This document shows positions 1 through 7,750 of a stretch of 57,088 bases of DNA, one piece after another. The notes below the pieces were generated by a model. That model was not told the origin of the DNA and did not search any database. It worked only from the letters and a program-made list of their open reading frames with translations. A program made the translations under genes and the position numbers. Source of the stretch: an uncultured Curvibacter sp. (GTDB lineage Bacteria > Pseudomonadota > Gammaproteobacteria > Burkholderiales > Burkholderiaceae_C); the NCBI GenBank assembly GCA_903834975.1, contig CAILKX010000110.1:1-57088 (forward strand). Direction: 5' to 3'. Position 1 is the first letter of the stretch. Each line of letters begins with the position of its first letter.

Positions 1-185
1 CAGCACGAATGTCAAAAAGCGAAACTCCTGGTAGCGCTGCCAGAAATCAGTGATGGTTCAGACCAGAGGTGCGGGGGTTTAAGCTCCAAAAAAATTCCAA
101 ATCCCGCAACGATCCCGCATTAATCCCGCAATTAGTGCGAATCCCTTCTGAATGTTGCGCCTCTCAACGGCACCAACTTCCTCAC
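1..185. other. Left-edge non-coding stretch with an ATCCCGCA triple repeat
   Basis: I see no supportable gene here. The segment lies downstream of hemC. Between about 108 and 141 the octamer ATCCCGCA occurs three times at roughly 12-base spacing, separated by A/T-rich bases. No clear rho-independent terminator for hemC is visible. A short open frame on the minus strand runs to the window edge but has no start codon in view. Confidence 0.4.
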
Positions 186-1130
186 TCAAACCCCGGATTT
201 GACGAGCGGCACAGCGCCCTTCTCAATCAATCTGTTGGCCACTTCTGCGCCAAACTGGCTGGCCTGCGACAACAAGTCGGGGGCGCTTAAATCAAAAATT
301 CGCTGGGCTTCGGCCTTGATTAATTCGCTGCCGTTCAACAGCGGGTCTCCCCAAGCAGCGCTGAGGTGAAGGGTTTTTTCTAACCATTGCGCATGCGCTG
401 CCAAGGGCATCGAACAACTGCCACCCATCGTCCGGCTCACCCCACGTTCGGCGTAGACCTCAAGGGCCGTTTTGATGTCATTTAAGGGTGTCAAGGCCCC
501 CAACAAATCGCGCCGACTTGAACATATCTCGATCCCAATGGCGCCTTGTCCAGCCGCTGGAATCATCTCCGTTAAGGAAAAGGTTTTGCGAATGCGGTCG
601 CTCAAGCCCAATCTTTTAAGACCGGCGCTGGCCAAGACAATCCCTGCATAGTGACCTGAATCCAATTTTTTCAGCCGCGTATCCAAATTACCCCGCAAAG
701 GTTCTATGCGCAAATCGGGGCGCATGGCGGCCAACAAAACGGTTCTTCTCAAGCTGGAGGTCCCGACCACGGCCCCCTGAGGTAGCGCCGCCAAGCTTTC
801 GTATTGAGTCGACACCCAGGCGTCCCTCGGGTCCTCTCTTTCCAAAATGCAGGCCAACTCAAAGCCTTCTGGCAGCGCCATCGGCACGTCTTTCATCGAG
901 TGAACCGCCAAATGCGCCTCCCCCTTGGCCATGGCCACTTCAAGTTCCTTGATAAAAAGCCCCTTGCCCCCTATCTGGCTGAGGGGTTGATCCAAAATTT
1001 GATCGCCCTGCGTGGTCATGCCCAATAAAGTGATGCCCAATCCTTGCTGTTCGAGACGTTGTTTGACATGGTGGGCTTGCCAGAGTGCCAGTCGGCTTTC
1101 TCGGGTCGCGATGGTGAGTGAAGCGTTCAT
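186..1130 (-). CDS. hemC: Porphobilinogen deaminase (hydroxymethylbilane synthase)
   Basis: Cytosolic enzyme that polymerises four porphobilinogen molecules into hydroxymethylbilane, the linear precursor of all tetrapyrroles. The 314-residue length is normal for the family. The N-terminus ([12 protein letters not shown]) is typical, as are [11 protein letters not shown] and LRGNLDTRL, which contribute to the active site. The cofactor-attachment Cys lies in [12 protein letters not shown] near residue 240 and carries the dipyrromethane primer. It is the last gene of a minus-strand series DUF3422-hemF-hemC, 49 bases after hemF, so it probably shares the operator-covered promoter at 3456-3525. 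The usual partner hemD (uroporphyrinogen-III synthase) does not follow in the window, so the next step is encoded elsewhere. Confidence 0.97.
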   Translation of the reverse strand: MNASLTIATRESRLALWQAHHVKQRLEQQGLGITLLGMTTQGDQILDQPLSQIGGKGLFIKELEVAMAKGEAHLAVHSMKDVPMALPEGFELACILEREDPRDAWVSTQYESLAALPQGAVVGTSSLRRTVLLAAMRPDLRIEPLRGNLDTRLKKLDSGHYAGIVLASAGLKRLGLSDRIRKTFSLTEMIPAAGQGAIGIEICSSRRDLLGALTPLNDIKTALEVYAERGVSRTMGGSCSMPLAAHAQWLEKTLHLSAAWGDPLLNGSELIKAEAQRIFDLSAPDLLSQASQFGAEVANRLIEKGAVPLVKSGV

Positions 1131-1179
1131 GGGAAATTCATGGGAAAGTTAGCGCCTTAAGCAAAAATTTAAAACGGAA

Positions 1180-2097
1180 TCAGTTCGCTTCAATCCAGTC
1201 GCGGCGAATCAGGAATTTTTCCATCAAGTCTTGTTCGGGGGATCCGGGTTCCGGTGTTTGCTGGTAGGACCAGCTCACCAAGGGTGGCATGGACAGCAGA
1301 ATCGATTCGGTGCGCCCACCAGACTGCAAGCCAAAGTGAGTGCCTCGGTCCCAAACCAAATTGAACTCCACATAACGGCCTCGACGAACGAGCTGGTGAT
1401 TTCTTTCACGTTCTGTGTAAGGCGTCTCCAGGCGCCTTTTGACGATGGGTAAATAAGCCGGCAAGAAAGCATTTCCAACACTTTGGAGCATGGCAAAACT
1501 GGACGCTGCGCCCAGCTCAGAGAAATCATCAAAAAAAATGCCGCCAATGCCGCGCTGTTCTTGGCGGTGCTTCAAACAAAAGTAATCATCACAACCCGTC
1601 TTGAATCGGGGATAAAGGGCCTCCCCAAACGGCGTCAAAGCGGTTTTGCAGGTTTGATGAAAATGCACGGCGTCTTCTTCAAATCCGTAATAGGGCGTGA
1701 GGTCCATGCCGCCGCCAAACCAAACCACCTGCTCGCCTTTTGAAGACAACACCGACAACATGCGCACATTCATGTGAACGGTAGGCACATAGGGATTGCG
1801 GGGATGAAAAACCAACGACACGCCCATGGCCTCAAATGGCGCGCCTTTCAAATCAGGACGGGTTTGCGTTGCAGAGGGCGGCAATTGAGCGCCGTTAACG
1901 TGCGAAAACCCACAGCCGGCGCGCTCAAAAATGCCGCCGTTTTCCAAGATCATCGTGAGGCCTTCTCCTTGCAACGCTTCGCCTGGGTTCTTTTGCCAAC
2001 GGTCTGCGTGAAACGCCTGACCCTCCAGCGCAGTAATTGCTTGGGTGATGTTCGCCTGCAAACCGACCAAATAGTCCCGAACCAATGAAGCGTCCAC
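1180..2097 (-). CDS. hemF: Oxygen-dependent coproporphyrinogen III oxidase
   Basis: Converts coproporphyrinogen III to protoporphyrinogen IX using O2, by oxidative decarboxylation of two propionates. The 305-residue protein carries the family signatures [16 protein letters not shown] (about residues 95-112), [12 protein letters not shown] (about 125) and [11 protein letters not shown] (about 180). The start is a GTG at 2097; an AAAGAGG ribosome-binding site lies inside the end of the upstream DUF3422 gene, three bases away, so the two are probably translationally coupled. An aerobic HemF inside a photosynthesis cluster fits synthesis of bacteriochlorophyll under oxygen. No anaerobic hemN is present in this window. 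Confidence 0.97.
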   Translation of the reverse strand: MDASLVRDYLVGLQANITQAITALEGQAFHADRWQKNPGEALQGEGLTMILENGGIFERAGCGFSHVNGAQLPPSATQTRPDLKGAPFEAMGVSLVFHPRNPYVPTVHMNVRMLSVLSSKGEQVVWFGGGMDLTPYYGFEEDAVHFHQTCKTALTPFGEALYPRFKTGCDDYFCLKHRQEQRGIGGIFFDDFSELGAASSFAMLQSVGNAFLPAYLPIVKRRLETPYTERERNHQLVRRGRYVEFNLVWDRGTHFGLQSGGRTESILLSMPPLVSWSYQQTPEPGSPEQDLMEKFLIRRDWIEAN

Positions 2098-2100
2098 GGC

Positions 2101-3429
2101 TTAAACCTCTTTCAAATTTTCATGAATCTTTTGAATCATTCGCCAACAAAAGAACAACACAACGGGCGTGCTGAACCCCGCCAACATTTCTGGATAGACC
2201 TTGACACCCGAGGCTTGAAGCGCTTTGCCGAGGTACAAAATCAGACTCACCACGTAATAAGAAATGGCGGCAATTGACAGGCCTTCAACGGTGGACTGCA
2301 ACCTGAGTTGCAAGGCTTGGCCTTTGGTGAGCCTCTCCAATAAGGCTTGGTTTTGCGCCTCGGTGGCAATGTCCACGCGGGTTCGCAGCAAGGCACTGGC
2401 GCGGGCAATCCGCTCTGCCAAGGCCCCCAATCGGTCCGAGGTGGCGTTCACTGTGGCCAGTGCGGGTGCCAGGCGGCGTTGCATGAACTCACCCACTGTT
2501 TGCATGCCCGACAAAGGCTGCTCGCGCATTTCGGTGATGCGCTCACGCACAATGGCGTCGTATGCGCGGGCCGCGGAGAAGCGGTAACTGTGCTCGGCCG
2601 TGGTGCTTTCCACTTGTGCCGCCAACACCGCGAGGTCGGTCAGCAAAATGTCATCGCTGTCGATTTTTTTCTCCAGCCGGTTGGTGATGTCGACCAATTT
2701 CAATTCGGTTTGCGTCAGTTTGCTCGCCAACTTTTTGGCAACCGGCAAACTCATCAGCGACATGATTCGGTAGGTCTCCAACTCCAACAGCCGCTGCGCA
2801 ATCCGGCCCGATCGATTCTCAGAGGTATCCGCAGAGGCCAGCACCAAAATGCGCTCAAAACCGTCTGGGCCAATGCGCAGGCTGGTCATCAGGTGGGAGT
2901 GCGACAGGTGGTTGGACGTGCGTCCCATCTTGGCCCCAATCAGGGTGCCCTCCCCCAACCATTGGCGGCCTTTCCAAAAGGCATCGGGGTCTTCGATGCC
3001 CTCGTTCAACATGGCCAAATGAATGGCGGTGATGGTTTTTCCGGGAATGCGGCTGAGCCAATCAGGCCCTGTGGCCACCTGCGTCGCCAGTTCTGGCAGG
3101 ACACTGCCCCAACCCGCATGCATTGGCAAAGGCTGAACGATGGTGTAGCGAGAAAACTCCGTGTGGCGCTCCCAAATCACCTTGTAGCCGCCGCAAGTCA
3201 ATTGCAAAAAACTGCCTTGCATCGACTCCAAAGACAAGTCTTCTTGACCGGGCAACGCTTGGAGATGGGCCAACTCGTCTGATTTGGAGACGCCGGCATT
3301 CAGCACCGCGACATAAACAATCAGGGCTGGTAATTTGAAGGTGGCCGAGGGGCGGGTGTGAATTTCATTGTGCAAGCCCTCACGCTGAGCATCGTTGGCA
3401 GGCAAGTACGCAGGCGTTGTCTCTTTCAT
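2101..3429 (-). CDS. DUF3422 family membrane-anchored protein of unknown function
   Basis: 442 residues. I recognise the DUF3422 family from the N-terminal segment (REGLHNEIHTRP) and overall plan, but the family has no assigned biochemical role that I know. The bulk is soluble with helical, coiled-coil-like stretches around residues 210-370. Two hydrophobic segments close to the C-terminus (about 380-400 and 410-430) should anchor it in the membrane, with a short basic/acidic tail. It is the first gene of the minus-strand unit that continues into hemF and hemC, directly behind the three tandem PpsR-type boxes, so it is probably co-regulated with pigment synthesis. A role in membrane or tetrapyrrole metabolism is only inference from position. 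Confidence 0.8.
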   Translation of the reverse strand: MKETTPAYLPANDAQREGLHNEIHTRPSATFKLPALIVYVAVLNAGVSKSDELAHLQALPGQEDLSLESMQGSFLQLTCGGYKVIWERHTEFSRYTIVQPLPMHAGWGSVLPELATQVATGPDWLSRIPGKTITAIHLAMLNEGIEDPDAFWKGRQWLGEGTLIGAKMGRTSNHLSHSHLMTSLRIGPDGFERILVLASADTSENRSGRIAQRLLELETYRIMSLMSLPVAKKLASKLTQTELKLVDITNRLEKKIDSDDILLTDLAVLAAQVESTTAEHSYRFSAARAYDAIVRERITEMREQPLSGMQTVGEFMQRRLAPALATVNATSDRLGALAERIARASALLRTRVDIATEAQNQALLERLTKGQALQLRLQSTVEGLSIAAISYYVVSLILYLGKALQASGVKVYPEMLAGFSTPVVLFFCWRMIQKIHENLKEV

Positions 3430-3455
3430 TCAGAACCCCCCAAAACACAAACAAG

Positions 3456-3525
3456 TGTCAACTCGGATTGACATTATCAGATGTATTGATATATTTACAA
3501 CTGATTTTGTCATCTTTTGTTGACA
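3456..3525. promoter_or_regulatory. Divergent crtE / DUF3422-hemFC promoter with three tandem PpsR/CrtJ boxes
   Basis: Three TGT-N12-ACA palindromes lie at 3456-3473 (TGTCAACTCGGATTGACA), 3482-3499 (TGTATTGATATATTTACA) and 3508-3525 (TGTCATCTTTTGTTGACA). Each pair is separated by exactly 8 bases, the spacing known for cooperative CrtJ/PpsR binding. A plus-strand sigma70-like promoter overlaps them: TTGACA at 3468-3473, 16 bases, TATATT at 3490-3495. On the minus strand TTGTAA, 16 bases, GATAAT can serve the DUF3422 side. The regulator ppsR is encoded at 35866-37260. Binding is predicted from sequence only. Confidence 0.85.
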
Positions 3526-3549
3526 AACACCTCAAACAAAGGGGGATGC

Positions 3550-4503
3550 ATGGGCATTCTGTTACGCGCTGAATCGGCATTGAAGTCCCACTTTCAACTG
3601 GCGGCTGGCGTGGGGGCGCCGCCTCAATTACAGGCTGCCATGCAGCACGCTGTTTTCACCGGGGGTGCTCGCATTCGGCCCCAACTGTGCATCGCCGTGG
3701 CCACCGCCTGTGGCGATGATGCGCCCGAATTAACGAATGCCGCCGCCGTGGCGCTGGAGCTCATGCACTGCGCATCCTTGGTGCACGACGACATGCCTGC
3801 CTTTGACAACGCGGATTTTCGACGCGGCCAACCGACGGTGCACAAAGCCTTCAGCGAACCGCTGGCCTTGCTGTCTGGCGATGGCTTGATCGTCATGGCC
3901 TACCGGGTTTTGTTGCAGGCCGGCGCTGGGCATGCCCATCGATTACTGGGCTTGATGGACGCCTTGACCCGCGGCGTCGGCTTGCCGGACGGCATCGTCG
4001 CCGGCCAAGCCTGGGAGTGCGAAACCACCGCCGATCTGGCGCAATACCAGCGGGCCAAAACAGGGGCGCTTTTTGTCGCAGCCACCTGCTCCGGCGCCAT
4101 CGCCAGTGGGCACGATCCGGCGCCCTGGAGAGGCCTTGGGGCTTTTTTGGGCGAGGCTTATCAAGTGGCCGATGACATTCGGGATGTCTTGGGTGACGCC
4201 TCCAATTTGGGCAAACCCGCGGGCCAAGATGTGGCCAACGCCCGCCCCAGTTCAGCCCAAGCTTTGGGCCTGGACGGGGCCATTCGGTATTTCGATTCCT
4301 TGATTGAAAAGGCCGGCCAGTCCATCCCCGATTGCACTTGCCGGGACATGTTGGCACAACTGGTTTTGCTCGAATCCGAGCGCCTGGTGCCCAAATCCAT
4401 GTGCCAGAGCTACCGAAAGAAGACCAGTGCCTCACGCACCACATCGCGCACCACCTCCCGCACCACCTCCCGCACGTCCAAGTTGGCAGCCGCACCGCGC
4501 TGA
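3550..4503 (+). CDS. crtE: Geranylgeranyl diphosphate synthase (polyprenyl synthetase)
   Basis: Condenses IPP with allylic diphosphates to C20 geranylgeranyl diphosphate, used for carotenoids and for the bacteriochlorophyll tail. 317 residues from the ATG at 3550, chosen because GGGGG lies just upstream; an in-frame start at 3517 is possible but lacks this. The first Asp-rich motif is in LVHDDMPAFDNADFRRG (about residue 80) and the second in QVADDIRDVLGD (about 210), with GARIRP near the N-terminus for diphosphate binding. First gene of the plus-strand crtEF-bchCXYZ-puf series behind the triple operator. The C-terminus ends in a TTSR repeat (DNA 4432-4476), probably a slippage-made extension. 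Confidence 0.95.
   Translation: MGILLRAESALKSHFQLAAGVGAPPQLQAAMQHAVFTGGARIRPQLCIAVATACGDDAPELTNAAAVALELMHCASLVHDDMPAFDNADFRRGQPTVHKAFSEPLALLSGDGLIVMAYRVLLQAGAGHAHRLLGLMDALTRGVGLPDGIVAGQAWECETTADLAQYQRAKTGALFVAATCSGAIASGHDPAPWRGLGAFLGEAYQVADDIRDVLGDASNLGKPAGQDVANARPSSAQALGLDGAIRYFDSLIEKAGQSIPDCTCRDMLAQLVLLESERLVPKSMCQSYRKKTSASRTTSRTTSRTTSRTSKLAAAPR
4432..4476 (+). repeat. 12-base tandem repeat at the 3' end of crtE
   Basis: About 3.75 copies of a 12-base unit (consensus TCSCGCACCACC) encode repeated TTSR. The unit is a multiple of three, so copy-number changes keep the frame. It sits after the conserved catalytic part of CrtE. Confidence 0.85.
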
Positions 4504-4521
4504 CCTCGGAAAAAGCCCCTT

Positions 4522-5697
4522 ATGACACACCCTTTGGACCTCGCCACCTTGCCCGCGTCAGGCGGCGCCGTCAGTCGTTGGCGTGACCGCTTGTTGGCGG
4601 TGCTCGAAGGCTGGTACGCCAGTCCAACCCTCTACCGCTGGTCCATCGCCACCCCCATCACCCGTTGGGTCACCCAACGCAGAACGCAGCAATTGTTTGA
4701 CCTCATGTCAGGCTTTGTACACACCCAAGTGGTCCTGGGTTGCGTGCGTTTAAACCTCTTCAAAATGCTGCACCAAGCCCCGGCGAATTTGCAGCAAATA
4801 GCACAGCGCGTTCAAATGCCAGAGCCTGCTTTGCAACGCTTGTTGCTCTCCGCGGTTGCTCTGAAATTACTGGAGTTCCGAGGCGAGTTTCGCTTTGGCT
4901 TGGGCCCGCTGGGTGTGCCGTTGGCCACGCACGACGGCATCGCCGCCATGATTGAACACAACCATTTGCTCTACGAGGACATGAACGACCCCGTGGGCTT
5001 TTTGCACGATGCCTGGCAGGGCGCCATGGCCTCTTACTGGCCTTATGCGCACGATGCAAAGGCCGAGCAACACGCCGCCGCTGAAAAATTCAGTCGCTAC
5101 TCCGACCTGATGGCCGCCTCTCAAGGCTTTGTGGTTCAAGAAATCTTATCGACCTACGCCTTTGAACCACACCAATCGGTATTGGATGTGGGTTCGGGCA
5201 AAGGCCGCTTTGCTTGTGATTTGGCAGAGCACGCCCCCCACCTCAAGATCCAACTCTTTGATTTGCCGCCCGTCTTGTCTTTGGCCCAAGGCAACGTCTC
5301 TCAGCGTGGCATGCAAGCGCGAATTTCTTTCAGCCCAGGCAGTTTTTTGCACGATGAATTGCCCGCAGGCGCTGATTTGATCACCTTGGTTCGGGTCGCC
5401 CACGACCATCCGGATGGCGTGGTGAAGCCACTGCTGCAAAAAATTTACAACGCCCTGCCCCCAGGCGGCACTTTCTTGCTGGCCGAGCCCATGGCCCAAA
5501 GCTTCTCCCCCGGTTCCGCCGCCGGCGCCCAAGCCGATGCCTACTTCCACTTCTACTTACTGGCCATGGGCGCCGGACGTCTTCGGGCGCCCGAGGAACT
5601 CATGCAGATGATGCAAGCGGTTGGTTTTAAGCAAATTCAAAGACTCTCAAACGCCATGCCCATCCATGCCCAGCTGATTTTGGGTCGAAAAGTCTAG
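4522..5697 (+). CDS. crtF: Demethylspheroidene O-methyltransferase
   Basis: Methylates the C-1 hydroxyl of hydroxylated carotenoids (demethylspheroidene and related) with S-adenosylmethionine, in the spheroidene branch. 391 residues, usual for CrtF. The N-terminal half is a helical dimerisation domain typical of class-II plant-type O-methyltransferases; the SAM-binding loop is VLDVGSGKGRFACDLA (about residues 220-235) followed by LFDLPPVLSLAQ. The downstream RVAHDHPD segment matches the catalytic region of the family. It follows crtE by 18 bases and stops just before the bchC operator region, so crtEF may form a unit that also reads into bchC. Confidence 0.95.
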   Translation: MTHPLDLATLPASGGAVSRWRDRLLAVLEGWYASPTLYRWSIATPITRWVTQRRTQQLFDLMSGFVHTQVVLGCVRLNLFKMLHQAPANLQQIAQRVQMPEPALQRLLLSAVALKLLEFRGEFRFGLGPLGVPLATHDGIAAMIEHNHLLYEDMNDPVGFLHDAWQGAMASYWPYAHDAKAEQHAAAEKFSRYSDLMAASQGFVVQEILSTYAFEPHQSVLDVGSGKGRFACDLAEHAPHLKIQLFDLPPVLSLAQGNVSQRGMQARISFSPGSFLHDELPAGADLITLVRVAHDHPDGVVKPLLQKIYNALPPGGTFLLAEPMAQSFSPGSAAGAQADAYFHFYLLAMGAGRLRAPEELMQMMQAVGFKQIQRLSNAMPIHAQLILGRKV

Positions 5698-5698
5698 G

Positions 5699-5771
5699 TG
5701 TTTCTACTAGGTATTGAATAATTGTGTAAATCTAACTTGACGTTTATTAATGTCAGACTAAAAATACAACC
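5699..5771 (+). promoter_or_regulatory. bchC promoter with tandem PpsR/CrtJ boxes
   Basis: A full TGT-N12-ACA box lies at 5751-5768 (TGTCAGACTAAAAATACA) and a one-mismatch box at 5725-5742 (TGTAAATCTAACTTGACG), 8 bases apart. A degenerate third copy (TGT-N12-TTG, 5699-5716) keeps the same 8-base phase. TTGACG at 5737-5742 with a 16-17 base spacer to TAAAAAT (5759-5765) could be the -35/-10 pair. The bchC ATG follows about 6 bases later with no Shine-Dalgarno sequence, which would give a leaderless or nearly leaderless transcript. Confidence 0.7.
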
Positions 5772-6725
5772 ATGAAATCACTGGCCGTCGTCTTTGACAA
5801 CCCGAAACACCTCTCCCTGCAGACCTTGGCCCTTCCCGCCCTGCAAGAGGGGCAGGTCGAAGTGGCGGTGCAGTACAGCGGCATCAGCACCGGCACCGAG
5901 CGCATGTTGTGGGATGGCAGCATGCCGGCCTTTCCCGGCATGGGCTACCCCTTGGTCCCTGGCTACGAGACCGTGGGGAAAGTCACCAAAACGGCACCCG
6001 GCGCCCACTTGAAGGAGGGGCAAACGGTTTTTGTCCCGGGGGCCCACTGCTTCACAGGGGTCAAAAGTTTGTTTGGTGGGGCCGCGGCCAAATTGGTCGT
6101 GGCTGAACCCAAAATTCTGCCCATCCGCGACGCGCTTGGCGCCGAGGCGGTGCTGCTGGCGCTCGCGGCCACGGCCTACCACGCGGTTTCCGGCGGCGGA
6201 CAACAAGCGCCGCACCCACCGCCAGACCTGATCATTGGCCACGGCGTCATGGGTAGGCTGCTGGCTCGCCTCACCGTGGCAGCTGGCTTTCCACCCCCCA
6301 CCGTTTGGGAGACGCAAGCGGGTCGATCCACGGGCGCTGAGGGCTACCCCGTCGTTCACCCCAACGACGACGACCGCAAAGACTACCAAGCCATTTACGA
6401 CGTCAGTGGGGACGCCACCCTGCTCGATCAATTGATTCAACGACTTCGCCCTGGTGGCGAGGTGGTCTTGGCCGGTTTTTACAAACAGAACCTCGCTTTT
6501 GCCTACACGCCAGCCTTCATGCGCGAGGCCCGCATCCGCATTGCGGCTGAATGGAAACGGCCCGATTTATTGGCCGTCAATGAACTGATCAACCGCGGGC
6601 AACTCTCGCTCGCTGGCTTGGTCACTCATCAACAACGATCAGAAAACGCCGCCGATGCGTATGAAACCGCATTCGGTGACGTGGATTGCCTCAAGATGGT
6701 TTTGGACTGGAGTGCCCACGCATGA
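5772..6725 (+). CDS. bchC: Bacteriochlorophyllide a dehydrogenase (3-hydroxyethyl oxidising)
   Basis: Oxidises the C3-hydroxyethyl group of bacteriochlorophyllide to the acetyl group of BChl a, an NAD-dependent late step. 317 residues, a medium-chain alcohol-dehydrogenase fold. GISTGTERMLWDG and PLVPGYETVGKV lie in the N-terminal catalytic domain; the nucleotide-binding loop IIGHGVMGRLLA is at about residues 155-167. The classical zinc ligands of alcohol dehydrogenases are not obvious, as is usual for BchC. Its stop overlaps the bchX start (ATGA at 6722-6725), so bchC, X, Y and Z are translationally linked. Confidence 0.96.
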   Translation: MKSLAVVFDNPKHLSLQTLALPALQEGQVEVAVQYSGISTGTERMLWDGSMPAFPGMGYPLVPGYETVGKVTKTAPGAHLKEGQTVFVPGAHCFTGVKSLFGGAAAKLVVAEPKILPIRDALGAEAVLLALAATAYHAVSGGGQQAPHPPPDLIIGHGVMGRLLARLTVAAGFPPPTVWETQAGRSTGAEGYPVVHPNDDDRKDYQAIYDVSGDATLLDQLIQRLRPGGEVVLAGFYKQNLAFAYTPAFMREARIRIAAEWKRPDLLAVNELINRGQLSLAGLVTHQQRSENAADAYETAFGDVDCLKMVLDWSAHA

Positions 6726-7732
6726 CGACTGCATTAACTTCGAATGAACAAGCCATTCAATTTGTCGACCGCCTGCGCCAAGAAGCGGCCACGCCGTCCG
6801 AGCCCGTCAGCACCGCCGAGGTGACCAAAGAAACGCAAATCATCGCCATCTACGGCAAAGGCGGCATTGGCAAAAGTTTTACCTTGGCCAACCTCAGCTA
6901 CATGATGGCGCAGCAAGGCAAAAAAGTGTTGTTGATTGGCTGCGACCCCAAGAGCGACACCACCAGCTTGTTGTTTGGCGGCAGGGCTTGCCCCACCATC
7001 ATTGAAACCTCTGCCAAGAAAAAATTGGCCGGCGAAGCGGTCTCGATTGGCGATGTCTGCTTCAAGCGCGATGGGGTCTATGCGATGGAACTCGGCGGCC
7101 CTGAAGTGGGTCGAGGCTGCGGGGGCCGCGGCATCATCCACGGTTTTGAACTGCTCGAAAAGCTCGGCTTTCACGAGTGGGGGTTTGACTACGTTTTGTT
7201 GGACTTTTTGGGCGACGTGGTCTGCGGTGGCTTTGGCCTGCCGATTGCCCGTGACATGTGCCAAAAAGTGATTGTGGTCGCCAGCAACGATTTGCAATCC
7301 CTGTATGTGGCCAACAACGTCTGTTCAGCGGTGGAGTATTTCCGCAAACTCGGTGGCAATGTGGGTGTGGCCGGCATGGTCATCAACCGCGACGATGGCA
7401 CCGGCGAGGCGGCCAACTTTGCGCAAGAAGTCGGCATCCCCATTTTGTCGACGATCCCTGCAAATGAAGACATTCGCAGAAAAAGCGCCAGTTACGAAAT
7501 CATTGGACGCCCCGATTCCGTGTGGGGCCCGATGTTCGAAGAATTGGCCCAAAACGTGGCGACCTCGGAGCCCATGCGTCCCAAGCCCATGACGCAAGAC
7601 CAACTGCTCGGCCTCTTCGCCGCCAGCGCGGTGGGCCGCGATGTGGTGTTAGAGCCCGCCACGCAGTTTGACATGTGCGGCAGGACCGACGACACCAGGC
7701 CGACGCTAGAAGTGGTCTACGACGAAGTCTGA
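6722..7732 (+). CDS. bchX: Chlorophyllide a reductase iron protein subunit X
   Basis: ATP-dependent electron donor of chlorophyllide a oxidoreductase (COR), which reduces ring B of chlorophyllide to the bacteriochlorin. 336 residues, homologous to NifH and BchL. The Walker A loop is YGKGGIGKS (about 44-52), followed by GCDPKSDTT. The Cys ligands of the bridging [4Fe-4S] cluster lie in VGRGCGGRG and [10 protein letters not shown]. The start is the ATG at 6722, inside the bchC stop, rather than an upstream in-frame ATG at 6686. Works with BchY and BchZ encoded next. Confidence 0.97.
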   Translation: MTTALTSNEQAIQFVDRLRQEAATPSEPVSTAEVTKETQIIAIYGKGGIGKSFTLANLSYMMAQQGKKVLLIGCDPKSDTTSLLFGGRACPTIIETSAKKKLAGEAVSIGDVCFKRDGVYAMELGGPEVGRGCGGRGIIHGFELLEKLGFHEWGFDYVLLDFLGDVVCGGFGLPIARDMCQKVIVVASNDLQSLYVANNVCSAVEYFRKLGGNVGVAGMVINRDDGTGEAANFAQEVGIPILSTIPANEDIRRKSASYEIIGRPDSVWGPMFEELAQNVATSEPMRPKPMTQDQLLGLFAASAVGRDVVLEPATQFDMCGRTDDTRPTLEVVYDEV

Positions 7733-7750
7733 AGCCCCCCAAAAAAAGCC

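Noticed and set aside
1-60. Start of a minus-strand gene at the left edge (open frame reading FWQRYQEFRFL)
   Set aside because: No start codon lies in frame after the preceding stop and too little sequence is visible to recognise a family.
2347-3282. A 311-codon plus-strand frame opposite the DUF3422 gene
   Set aside because: Antisense shadow created by codon bias; no recognisable domain, no ribosome-binding site, and overlaps a conserved gene completely.
4432-4476. Possible CRISPR-like direct repeats
   Set aside because: The units are contiguous 12-base codon repeats inside crtE with no spacers.
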